Shown here: positions 19,581 through 27,180 of the stretch, in pieces
How the letters are laid out: every line of letters starts with the position of its first letter
How positions within the stretch are numbered: the stretch's first letter is position 1
Assembly: GCA_009859145.1 (NCBI GenBank)
Contig: VRVR01000031.1
Span: forward strand, 202,597-266,596
Length of the DNA stretch: 64,000 bases
DNA from: Andalucia godoyi
Taxonomy: Eukaryota; Discoba; Jakobea; Jakobida; Andaluciidae
Reading direction: 5' to 3'
Notes under the pieces: model-generated
What the model was told of the DNA's origin: nothing
What the model saw: only the letters and a program-made list of their open reading frames with translations
Databases searched by the model: none
Program-made: the position numbers and the translations under genes

Positions 19581-22184
19581 TTACGGATTCTGGGATTTTC
19601 CTGGCCAGTTGCGCTGATCAACGTCGGCGACCTGAATTGCGGACAGGATCCACATATTGAGCATGGCTTCCCATTCAAAGATACGGAATGGAAGCGCAAG
19701 AGAGGATGGTGCCTTCCAGACGGGAGACCCCTTCGGAACGAGCTTCTCAACATCGCCTACCATTGACTGATCCTCCGGTCCGAACAACAACAAGTACGCC
19801 TTCGGATCCGAGAAGTCCTGCTGGAGGGGCCCGTGCGGGAACTCGAGAAAGTCCGTCGAGATGGGCTGATGCGCGAAGATTCCTTCCGAGAACTTGAGGG
19901 ACAGGTTGAATCCGGCGACAGGCCACGGGTGACCTGCAAGGACATGCACGGGCCGAGCCTTGCTTGCAACCACCGACGTCCAAGCATTGTCTGGCAGCAG
20001 TCGATACGCCTCCTGTACCGCCTTAAAGATCTTTTGCTGCTGCTCCGGCAGATCGAAGATGCGGGGAAGATCCTTGTCAATCTTCTCGTCGTCGAATGCA
20101 GAAAATACAATCTGCAGCGCCGCAACGTATCCACACAGCGGTCCAATAGTCCGGATGAAGATTCCCGATTCATCTGCAGCTGGAATTCGAACAATCGTCA
20201 CGTCCGCGGCGGACTCGAGCTCGGCGTTACGCGCCGCAGTCACGACAATCGTCTGCGCAAAGCGAGACCGGATCTCGGGCTTCAATGCCATTGCAGAGTG
20301 CGGGGACAGTCCCTGCGAAAACACAACCAAGGTCGTTGACTCCTTGTCAACTTGCAGCTCAGGAATCGCCGAATAAGGAACAACATCCGCAAGCACCTTC
20401 TTACCGTGCAAAACGTACTTGCGAATCAAAAACTGCAGGTACAATGCGTGTGCCTTGGACTCGCCAGTGCCAGTCAGCACAAACCGAGCGCATGCGGACT
20501 TGTTCAGTGGTTTGGCCATGTTCAGACGCTGATCAATGCCATACGATGCAAGCATACTCTTGAGAATACGCTCGGAATCCATCGTTCTGTGCAGCAGCAG
20601 ATGGTGTCCTTTGGGATCTGCGCTGTCCTCGACGTTGAGAATGCGATGCACCCGGATTCCTGCCTTGTCTAGCGCAGACGACCAAGAATCGCGAGCCAAA
20701 TCGGAATGCGAAATCAGCTGGCAGGACTTGACACCACGGTGCAGCAACAGCTGCACAGTCGCATCACGGTCTGCGTAGTCTCTGCCTTCCGAAACACCCA
20801 GCAGTTTGAAGATCTCTGCCTCCGCCTGTTCCGAAGTCACATTCGCATTGATGGCTGCATGGTTTTGCATCATGTAGGATGCTGCAAGCGAACCAAAACC
20901 AACTCCGCGACCGTCGTGCGGATACAACAACAAGAATCCAGCGCCATGGCGAACGATGGCCTCAATGGACCGGCGGAAGATCTTTCGAGGGCGAACGGAC
21001 GGATCATTCTTGTCCAGCGGGAATCTGTTCCAAAGGGATTCCGACTGCAAACGAACGACAGGAAGGCCCAACGGATCGACCTCGGCACACTCGTACTGCA
21101 AAAGGACGAACTCGGTATTGAGCACGATATCACGATACACGTGGATTCGGAACCAGTTGGGCTTCATGCGCAGCGGGCCTGGAATTTCCTGTCCTTCCGG
21201 AACGCGAATCAGATGACGGCCTCCGCGAATCCACTCATGCTCCACGTTGGGGCCAAGCTCCGATTGCAAAGCATCGTACTCGGCTTGCGACAGGACAACG
21301 CGATTTGAAACAGGCCTCATTGGCAGCAGGTATGACGCCATGTAGATAAACCGCTGTGCGTTCGGCACGACATGCGGTTCGAACGGGGCGATTGGATAGA
21401 TGCTCTGAGGCAGCTGCGCAGCGAATCGTGGCAGCTTCACCTTGGTCAAGAGCAGATGGTGCCCGCTCATCGCCTTTGACTTCAGATAGGCAGCGTTGAA
21501 CGGCCCTGGCGTGAACTCAAGGTTAACAATCTCGGTGATCTTGAATCCAATTGAAGTCAAGCCCTGAATCTTGTCCGGGTTGTTCGACAACAGCACCCAG
21601 TCTACATCCGTTCGCAGCCCCATGAGTTTGCACGCGTCGCCGATGGAGCGATAGTCTCTGTAGTCCGGCTTGACACCCATGCACGCATACGCCTGGAAGG
21701 TGTTGATTCTCTCATGCGTGAACTGCGTCAGCTGAATTCCACGGGCTTTGATGTTGTACCCGGCAGCGCGTCCTTCTTGCAACAAGTACCACAAAATGCC
21801 TCCACAGTCCGACTTTGCAATGCGTTCAAGCGCACCATGAAGCTGCTGCACGCAGTCGCAGTCCACTCCATGCAGCGTCTCGGACGAAATGCACGATGAG
21901 TGCGCCCTCGTGTAGAGCCTCTTTGAGTTCCGGATGTCTCCGCGGCCCGAAACCACCGCCATGGTGTACGCATTCGTCGTCACGTCCTGGAACACAAGCA
22001 TTCGAAAAGTCCCTACGCGAGTTGGAAGGTCTGCTGCAGAGAGGAAAATCGTCGTTCCATGCATCGGACGCTGCTTCAGAACCTCTGGAGACGGATTCAC
22101 AAGATCAATCCCAGACGGATTCAGAAGCGAATAGTCCGGGGTAAACGGACCCGGTGACTTTGGCGATGCGGTTGGGCTGTCCAT
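19581..22184 (-). CDS. Fusion: GTP cyclohydrolase II + degenerate GCHII-like domain + SIS domain
   Basis: An 867-residue protein from the ATG at 22184. Domain 1 (about 45-250) is GTP cyclohydrolase II/RibA-like: zinc ligands C98, C109 and C111 (SSCISSETLHGVDCDC) with bacterial spacing, LLQEGRAAGYNIKARG with the catalytic motif, LSNNPDKIQGL and a SGHHLLLTK end. Domain 2 (about 350-535) repeats this outline (LLLYPHDGRGVGFGSLAA, FKLLGVSEGRDYADR, KGHHLLLHR) but has lost the zinc cysteines. Domain 3 (about 566-695) is SIS-like, as in sugar isomerases: VLTGTGESKAHA and VVFSQGLSPHS. GCHII opens GTP for riboflavin synthesis; fungal URC1 relatives act in uracil catabolism. Which applies here is unknown. 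The hydrophobic frame extension upstream of 22184 comes from AT-rich microsatellites and is not taken as coding. Confidence 0.8.
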   Translation of the reverse strand: MDSPTASPKSPGPFTPDYSLLNPSGIDLVNPSPEVLKQRPMHGTTIFLSAADLPTRVGTFRMLVFQDVTTNAYTMAVVSGRGDIRNSKRLYTRAHSSCISSETLHGVDCDCVQQLHGALERIAKSDCGGILWYLLQEGRAAGYNIKARGIQLTQFTHERINTFQAYACMGVKPDYRDYRSIGDACKLMGLRTDVDWVLLSNNPDKIQGLTSIGFKITEIVNLEFTPGPFNAAYLKSKAMSGHHLLLTKVKLPRFAAQLPQSIYPIAPFEPHVVPNAQRFIYMASYLLPMRPVSNRVVLSQAEYDALQSELGPNVEHEWIRGGRHLIRVPEGQEIPGPLRMKPNWFRIHVYRDIVLNTEFVLLQYECAEVDPLGLPVVRLQSESLWNRFPLDKNDPSVRPRKIFRRSIEAIVRHGAGFLLLYPHDGRGVGFGSLAASYMMQNHAAINANVTSEQAEAEIFKLLGVSEGRDYADRDATVQLLLHRGVKSCQLISHSDLARDSWSSALDKAGIRVHRILNVEDSADPKGHHLLLHRTMDSERILKSMLASYGIDQRLNMAKPLNKSACARFVLTGTGESKAHALYLQFLIRKYVLHGKKVLADVVPYSAIPELQVDKESTTLVVFSQGLSPHSAMALKPEIRSRFAQTIVVTAARNAELESAADVTIVRIPAADESGIFIRTIGPLCGYVAALQIVFSAFDDEKIDKDLPRIFDLPEQQQKIFKAVQEAYRLLPDNAWTSVVASKARPVHVLAGHPWPVAGFNLSLKFSEGIFAHQPISTDFLEFPHGPLQQDFSDPKAYLLLFGPEDQSMVGDVEKLVPKGSPVWKAPSSLALPFRIFEWEAMLNMWILSAIQVADVDQRNWPGKSQNP

Positions 22185-22882
22185 GAGCAATAAGATTTTA
22201 ATATAAAAAAACCAAAAAAGTACGCAGGACAGAAAGCAGAGACCAATATCAAAAACAAAAACAAAAACAAAAACAAAAATAACAATAACAATAACAATAA
22301 CAATAATGATCTCAAGATAGTAAAAGAAGAGAGACGCGCGATCTTGAATGGAGGAGGATAAGTGGAATACGGAAACAGAGGAGCCCCCATTAAAGACGTG
22401 TCCGCGAGTGTGTTTTTTCTTTTTCTTTTCTTGGATTTGAGAGTGATGAAGCATCAAGCCGCTCCCTCTCCCCCCCCCCCCAAGAGGTTTTACGACTGCG
22501 CAGGAGTTGAAGAACTTGCAGCTTCATGTGAGTTTGTGTGGCTGTTTGCGGGCATTTTTCATGGTCCGAATCCCTGTGATCTTTCATTAAAAGAAGGAAT
22601 CACTCCGATCGTTGCTTTCCTTCTTCTTCACGTTTGAATACATACATATATATGTAAATACCAAGATCAAGTCACTTCATCCGTTTCTTCTTTTATTTTA
22701 TATAATAGATTATATATTTTAAATCGACTTTTCCTTCCTTCAACCTTTTTCTTTTTTCATCCTTGATTTATTGGTGAATTTCACGTTTGCCTGCACTTTT
22801 TGTCTGCTGTTTTTATTTTTGAAAGACTGCTTTCTTCTTTTTCTCCTGTTTCCACCACCACTCCTCCTCTTTTTTTGTTGAA
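22185..22882. other. Divergent intergenic region with microsatellites
   Basis: Separates the GTP cyclohydrolase fusion and the NBR1-like gene. It holds ACAAAA and ATAACA arrays (22252-22305), a C-run (22469-22480) and an AT-rich core (22640-22730) with TATATAT stretches. Small frames here are not credible. Confidence 0.6.
22252..22305. repeat. ACAAAA then AATAAC hexamer arrays
   Basis: Two adjoining hexamer microsatellites upstream of the GTP cyclohydrolase start. Read on the minus strand they give the spurious Phe/Val/Ile-rich frame extension. Confidence 0.85.
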
Positions 22883-25411
22883 ATGACGTACAAGTTCAAG
22901 GTCCGCTTTCGTAACGAAGTCCGCCGATTTTCGCTGGAGCGTCCTGTGACACTGCATGCACTGTTTTCGCGTCTGGTGATGATGTTTTCGCCTTTTTATC
23001 CTCAGTTTCCATCGTCTGCTACTGCCGAAGAAGCAGGGGCGTTGCTTGTGACGTATTTTGATGGGAACGATCAAGTCACGATTCGGGATGACCAGGATCT
23101 CGAGGAAGCGCTCGTCATCGGGAAGCCGGTTCTGGAGCTCACCGTCCATCTTTCGCAAGATGCACGGACCCAAAAGGGAGAATCAAGCGGCGAGTCATCC
23201 GACAGTGAGGCCCATTGCCACGCAAAGTCCCGGCATACCCACGGCCATCACGGCCATCACCGTCAACACGGTCATCACGGACGCGGCCATGGACGTCACA
23301 ATCCCTTCATGAACCTGATTGACGGACTTCTCGGCGGAATCGGAGGAGCTTCAGGTAACGACGAAAAGAAAGAGGACCGTCCTAGACATGGATTTCGTCA
23401 CGGACACTGTTTTCGTAGTTTTTTCCACCCCGAGGTGAACAGGAATGCATCCGAAACACCGGCTCCCTCTGCACCCTCGTCTTCCTCGTCTTCTTCTGCT
23501 GGCTCGTCTTCTGCCGCCGCTTCTAGTTCTGGAGCTGGGGCGGCGTCCAATGCGAGTGGATCGACTGGACCGTCGCATCGCGAGGAAAAGAAGCCAAAAA
23601 ACACAAGCGAGTATCCTGAGTTTGCTCCGGATCTGATTTCTGATTTGGAAATTGTGCTGAATTCATTTGCAGCGAATCCAGAGCAGGTTGGTCATCTGCT
23701 TGACACGGGGCTTCCGCTGACTGTTCTGGCTCGACTCCAGTCCCTTGGAATGCCCGCACGTGTGCTTCGTCACCGTGTGAAACAGTTTGCGCATGAGTTC
23801 TTTTCCACGCGCGAAGGCTTGTTGATGAACATGAGGCAGACTGTGTTCTCGCCCGCGTTCTTTGGTGTCCTTTGCGGCTTGAATACCCCGGCAGGACAGG
23901 AGTTCATTCGCGGTGTTGTGTCGACATTTGGATTTGGAATTTCCATACCAGAAGAGTTTGATGTGATGACGCTCCTTCCTACCATCATGTCACAGTTCGG
24001 TCATCATGGACGGCGTGGTGCGTGTCCTTTTGATTTTTTTGACGCGATGCACGGCAGCACCCAGGATGGCAATGAAGGTCCGTCCACTTCCACCGCAGAA
24101 GCGCCTCTGCAGCCGGAGGTTGCCGTTCCTGTGAAGAAGGTCGATGCACCGGCTCAGCAGCAGCAGCAGCAGACGCCTCGGATGGAGGAGAAGAGCGCCG
24201 TTCCTGCTCCGAGTTTCCATGTGCCATTGTCAGCAACATCATCGACATCGTCCTTGTCATCTGCCTCCACTTCTCCTTTCCAGCCCCGTGCGTCGACGAG
24301 CGACGTAGATATGGTGCACTCGTGGGAAGTTGTATCCAATGACGATGACGATTCTGCAAAGTTTGAGAACTTGTCACGCAAGGTCGACTTGCTGTTGAAG
24401 GACGAAGATGATGTCTCGGAGAACGGGAACGTCACGTCTTCCGAGCTCGTCGGATCCTCCTACACTGCTGTGGGCGACTTTGAGTCGTCGGCTGTGAGCA
24501 CCGCATCCAGCGCTGTTCCCGTAGCGCCGGGCTTGTCCGCGTCCTCCGCCTCCGTGACTCCCACGACTGTCTCGTCCACATACTCCATGGCAGCCTCTCA
24601 GGACAATACTGCCGCAGTGCTTCTCCCCGTCTCTCCTGTCGCTGCTGCACCTGCACGTGTACCTGCGCCCACTCCTGTTCTTGTCCCAGCACCAGCACCA
24701 GCACCAGCACCAGCACCAGCACCAGCACCAGCACCAGCACCAGCACCAGCACCAGCACCAGCACCAGCACCAGCACCAGCACCAGCACCAGCACCAGCAC
24801 CAGCACCAGCACCAGCACCAGTACCAGTACCAGCACCAGCACCAGCAACAGTTTCGAGCAAGGTGACTGTCTCGAATGCAGCATCCAAGGCGACCGCGAG
24901 CTCAGCGTCTGTTGTGGATTCCGACCTTCCGCGCTGTGCCCTTCTGTCGTTCTCCATCTCTCCATCAAAGATTGTGCAGCCCGCATCTCCCGTGACGCTT
25001 GAATGGCGTTTCCGAAACACTGGAAGCGTTGCATGGTCGGAGGGCTGTAGGCTCATGCTCGAGTCCGGAGATGTAGTTCCAAAAGCACCGATGTTTGTGG
25101 AGCTTCCGTCTGTTGCACCTTCGCACATCTGCACCGTTTCCGTTCGTGGAAGCGCACCCGACGAGCAAAAGTCAGTCAACTCCGTGTGGAAACTGGTGTC
25201 GCCAGACGGCCAGTGTTTCTATGTGGCACGCTCGCTGTTCCGCGCAGAGTACAAGGAGGAAATGAAGCAGCTGATCCAAACCATCCGCGAAATGGGCTTC
25301 TTGGCAGTCCCGGAACGCCACATCTTTGAACTCCTGACTGCCAGTCACGGTGCTCTAACGTACGAAGTTGTCAACGAGCTTACTCGCCTGGAATCCATGT
25401 TTTCGAAATAG
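22883..25411 (+). CDS. NBR1: NBR1-type selective-autophagy receptor
   Basis: An 842-residue protein. PB1 domain at 1-90 (KFKVRFRNEVRRFSLERPVTL; acidic cluster YFDGNDQVTIRDDQDLEEAL), which lets such receptors polymerise. His-rich segment about 113-135. No ZZ zinc finger is visible. A LIR candidate, HSWEVVSNDDDD, has W481 and V484 flanked by acids, suited to bind Atg8. A Pro-Ala dipeptide run covers about 601-654. The NBR1 four-tryptophan (FW) domain is at about 682-790: LEWRFRNTGSVAWSEGCRL and VNSVWKLVSPDGQCFY. The last 50 residues (IQTIREMGFL ... VVNELTRLESMF) look like a UBA domain. PB1-LIR-FW-UBA defines NBR1, which delivers ubiquitinated or other cargo to autophagosomes. The ATG at 22883 directly precedes the PB1 fold. 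Confidence 0.85.
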   Translation: MTYKFKVRFRNEVRRFSLERPVTLHALFSRLVMMFSPFYPQFPSSATAEEAGALLVTYFDGNDQVTIRDDQDLEEALVIGKPVLELTVHLSQDARTQKGESSGESSDSEAHCHAKSRHTHGHHGHHRQHGHHGRGHGRHNPFMNLIDGLLGGIGGASGNDEKKEDRPRHGFRHGHCFRSFFHPEVNRNASETPAPSAPSSSSSSSAGSSSAAASSSGAGAASNASGSTGPSHREEKKPKNTSEYPEFAPDLISDLEIVLNSFAANPEQVGHLLDTGLPLTVLARLQSLGMPARVLRHRVKQFAHEFFSTREGLLMNMRQTVFSPAFFGVLCGLNTPAGQEFIRGVVSTFGFGISIPEEFDVMTLLPTIMSQFGHHGRRGACPFDFFDAMHGSTQDGNEGPSTSTAEAPLQPEVAVPVKKVDAPAQQQQQQTPRMEEKSAVPAPSFHVPLSATSSTSSLSSASTSPFQPRASTSDVDMVHSWEVVSNDDDDSAKFENLSRKVDLLLKDEDDVSENGNVTSSELVGSSYTAVGDFESSAVSTASSAVPVAPGLSASSASVTPTTVSSTYSMAASQDNTAAVLLPVSPVAAAPARVPAPTPVLVPAPAPAPAPAPAPAPAPAPAPAPAPAPAPAPAPAPAPAPAPAPAPVPVPAPAPATVSSKVTVSNAASKATASSASVVDSDLPRCALLSFSISPSKIVQPASPVTLEWRFRNTGSVAWSEGCRLMLESGDVVPKAPMFVELPSVAPSHICTVSVRGSAPDEQKSVNSVWKLVSPDGQCFYVARSLFRAEYKEEMKQLIQTIREMGFLAVPERHIFELLTASHGALTYEVVNELTRLESMFSK
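24686..24846 (+). repeat. CCAGCA hexamer array coding (Pro-Ala)n
   Basis: About 26 in-frame copies of CCAGCA inside the NBR1-like gene, with two CCAGTA variants near the 3' end. Copies are almost identical at the nucleotide level, including third positions, which indicates recent slippage. The array is open in several frames, which explains the Gln-His, Gly-Ala and Leu-Val ORFs seen over it. Confidence 0.9.
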
Positions 25412-26345
25412 TCTCGCTCTGTATCCATTCTCGTTGATGTCCATCTGTGTTCTGTATATGTCTCCTCCCCCATTCTTCTTTTTTGCCTCTGGTTCGTCTT
25501 GTAAATTTCACTTTCGAATTCCATCAAAACGATTCAAACCGCTGAATAATAACACGTCATTGTCATGCATACGGAAGTATGCATAAACAGACACGGTCAA
25601 TACTGGCCGACACAAGCATGTGTTTCACAGGAATTCGTGCTTACGCGTAGCCATCGATCATTCGTTGGTTTCACTTTTTTAATTCAAATATGGGCGTGGG
25701 TGCGCTGGAATGACGCATTCGCCTACGCCTGCGCCTGCGCCGCTCGATACACGGCCTCCTAGGTCCCGCAGACCTCCTAAGAGACCACGTGTCACTACGC
25801 CTGCTGCTAGGGCCGTCAGAATCAAAAATGCACCCTTCCCAGGAACAACGTGTCACGCTGAGAAAGTGGCTCACCGATTGATCGAGATTGGGAACGGAGC
25901 GCGGAGCATCTATCTGAAGAACGCCGTGAGGCGTGTTGGGGCCTATCCCCTTCCCGGCAACGAGATGCAAGACTGAATATGCATGTCTATTCGTAGATAT
26001 GCATGTTCAGTGTTTAATGTAGGCGCTGCGCCTCCTCTCCATCGGTTGTAATTTTATACCGCGCTTTCGCGCCAATCGGTGAAACGAAATTCGTTTTCAT
26101 TTTTCCTGAATTCCATATATACATATATATTTCATTCTTCGTTGTGTTGTCTTTTCGTTAGCTTTGGGGCTTTTCCTCCTTTCTTTTGTTTATTCTTTCA
26201 AGTTTCTTCTTCTTCTTTTTATTATTATTATTAATTTGTTGAAAGCTGTCGTTAGCGTAGTTGAAGCATAGAAGAAGTGTTGAGCGTTGTTGTGGGTTTT
26301 TTAAACTTTAATATTTATTTTAAACTTCTTTTCTTTGCACTGAGA
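25412..26345. other. Long intergenic region with palindromes and one small ORF
   Basis: A perfect 6-bp-arm inverted repeat TGCATACGGAAGTATGCA lies at about 25565-25582. ATATGCATGT occurs twice near 25978-26010. GC hairpins (GGCGCTGCGCC; GCGCTTTCGCGC) and a near-palindrome GAAACGAAATTCGTTTTC lie at 26020-26100. A pyrimidine- and ATT-rich tract leads into the kinase gene. One 88-codon ORF is listed separately. Confidence 0.5.
25710..25976 (+). CDS. Small Pro/Arg-rich hypothetical protein
   Basis: An 88-codon frame from ATG to TGA. The N-terminal half is Pro/Arg/Thr-rich (PTPAPAPLDTRPPRSRRPPKR, with a PPKRPR basic patch that could act as a nuclear signal). The C-terminal half is more protein-like (EKVAHRLIEIGNGARSIYLKNAVRRVG). 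It sits in the longest gap between plus-strand neighbours and is flanked by short palindromes. I recognise no family. It could be a small nuclear protein, one exon of a longer gene, or chance. Confidence 0.35.
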   Translation: MTHSPTPAPAPLDTRPPRSRRPPKRPRVTTPAARAVRIKNAPFPGTTCHAEKVAHRLIEIGNGARSIYLKNAVRRVGAYPLPGNEMQD

Positions 26346-27041
26346 ATGTCGTTTGCGTCGGTGTCGAACCAGCTGTCACAGAATGTTCCGCATCTTGAGC
26401 ACATGTTCATTTCGATTTCTGGATTGATCGGGGCTGGGAAGTCGACGCTTGCGACGGAGCTTGGGAAAGAACTCAACTTGCCTGTTCATTATGAAGAAGT
26501 GATTGACAACATTTATCTTGCGGATTTCTACCAAAACCCTGCGAAATATGCATTTCCCCTGCAAGTCTATTTACTGAATAAGCGTTTTGCACAGCAGCAG
26601 CAGATCATTTGGTCTGGGAAGGGGGCAGTGCAGGACCGGTCGATCTATGAAGACTCTGTGTTTGCAAGGATGTTGTACCGCGCAGGCCTCATGGAAGAGC
26701 GCGACTACCAGACGTATGTCTCGTTGTTTCAGAACATGTCGAATTTCATGAGACGTCCCAATCTCATTGTGCATTTGGAGGTTTCTCCAGAGGAGTCGCT
26801 CGAGAGAATCAAATCGCGGTCGCGGGACTGTGAGACCACCATCTCAATCGAGTATCTCCGCAACTTGCACGCCGCGTACGAAGAGTTCCTTGAGGACATC
26901 GCCCATGTCATTCCCGTTCTCAAAGTCGACTACTCGCGGTTCAGAACCGCTTCAGAAATGGCCCGTGTCATCCGCAAGGAGTTCACCTCCATGCTCAACA
27001 TTCGTGATGTGTCGTGGAGAGAACCGTCTCCTGCGATGTAG
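26346..27041 (+). CDS. Deoxynucleoside kinase
   Basis: A 231-residue dNK-family kinase that phosphorylates deoxynucleosides for salvage. P-loop is SISGLIGAGKSTLATEL; EEVIDNIYLADFYQNPAKYAFPLQ is the substrate-site stretch with the catalytic Glu; the DRS signature is VQDRSIYEDSVFARML; LIVHLEVSPEESLERIKSRSRDCE is the lid, with its arginines. Length is normal. GLIGAGKST resembles the bacterial and Dictyostelium deoxyadenosine/deoxyguanosine kinase branch more than metazoan TK2/dCK (GNIGSGKT), so purine preference is possible but unproven. The start at 26346 follows an AT-rich leader; an upstream ATG at 26277 would add 23 hydrophobic residues (GFLNFNIYFKLLFFALR), which might be a targeting leader but is more likely UTR. 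Confidence 0.85.
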   Translation: MSFASVSNQLSQNVPHLEHMFISISGLIGAGKSTLATELGKELNLPVHYEEVIDNIYLADFYQNPAKYAFPLQVYLLNKRFAQQQQIIWSGKGAVQDRSIYEDSVFARMLYRAGLMEERDYQTYVSLFQNMSNFMRRPNLIVHLEVSPEESLERIKSRSRDCETTISIEYLRNLHAAYEEFLEDIAHVIPVLKVDYSRFRTASEMARVIRKEFTSMLNIRDVSWREPSPAM

Positions 27042-27180
27042 CACACCGTTTCTTTTTTGTTGTTGCAAGAATTCACTTCTTTTATCCGCGTTGTAAGCAC
27101 CTTCTAGTGCAATTAGTCAAGTACACATTCAAACCAAACTATTCTTTTCTTTTCTTTCTTTCTTTCTTTCTCTGCGAGGG

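Noticed and set aside
22185-22457. N-terminal extension of the GTP cyclohydrolase fusion with Ile-Val and Phe-Val runs mimicking a membrane helix
   Set aside because: The residues are encoded by ACAAAA/AATAAC microsatellites; the ATG at 22184 starts an ordinary hydrophilic N-terminus.
24432-25179. Long minus-strand and alternate plus-strand ORFs (Gly-Ala, Leu-Val, Gln-His runs) over the NBR1-like gene
   Set aside because: They are by-products of the CCAGCA array, which is open in several frames; only the Pro-Ala frame continues into conserved domains.
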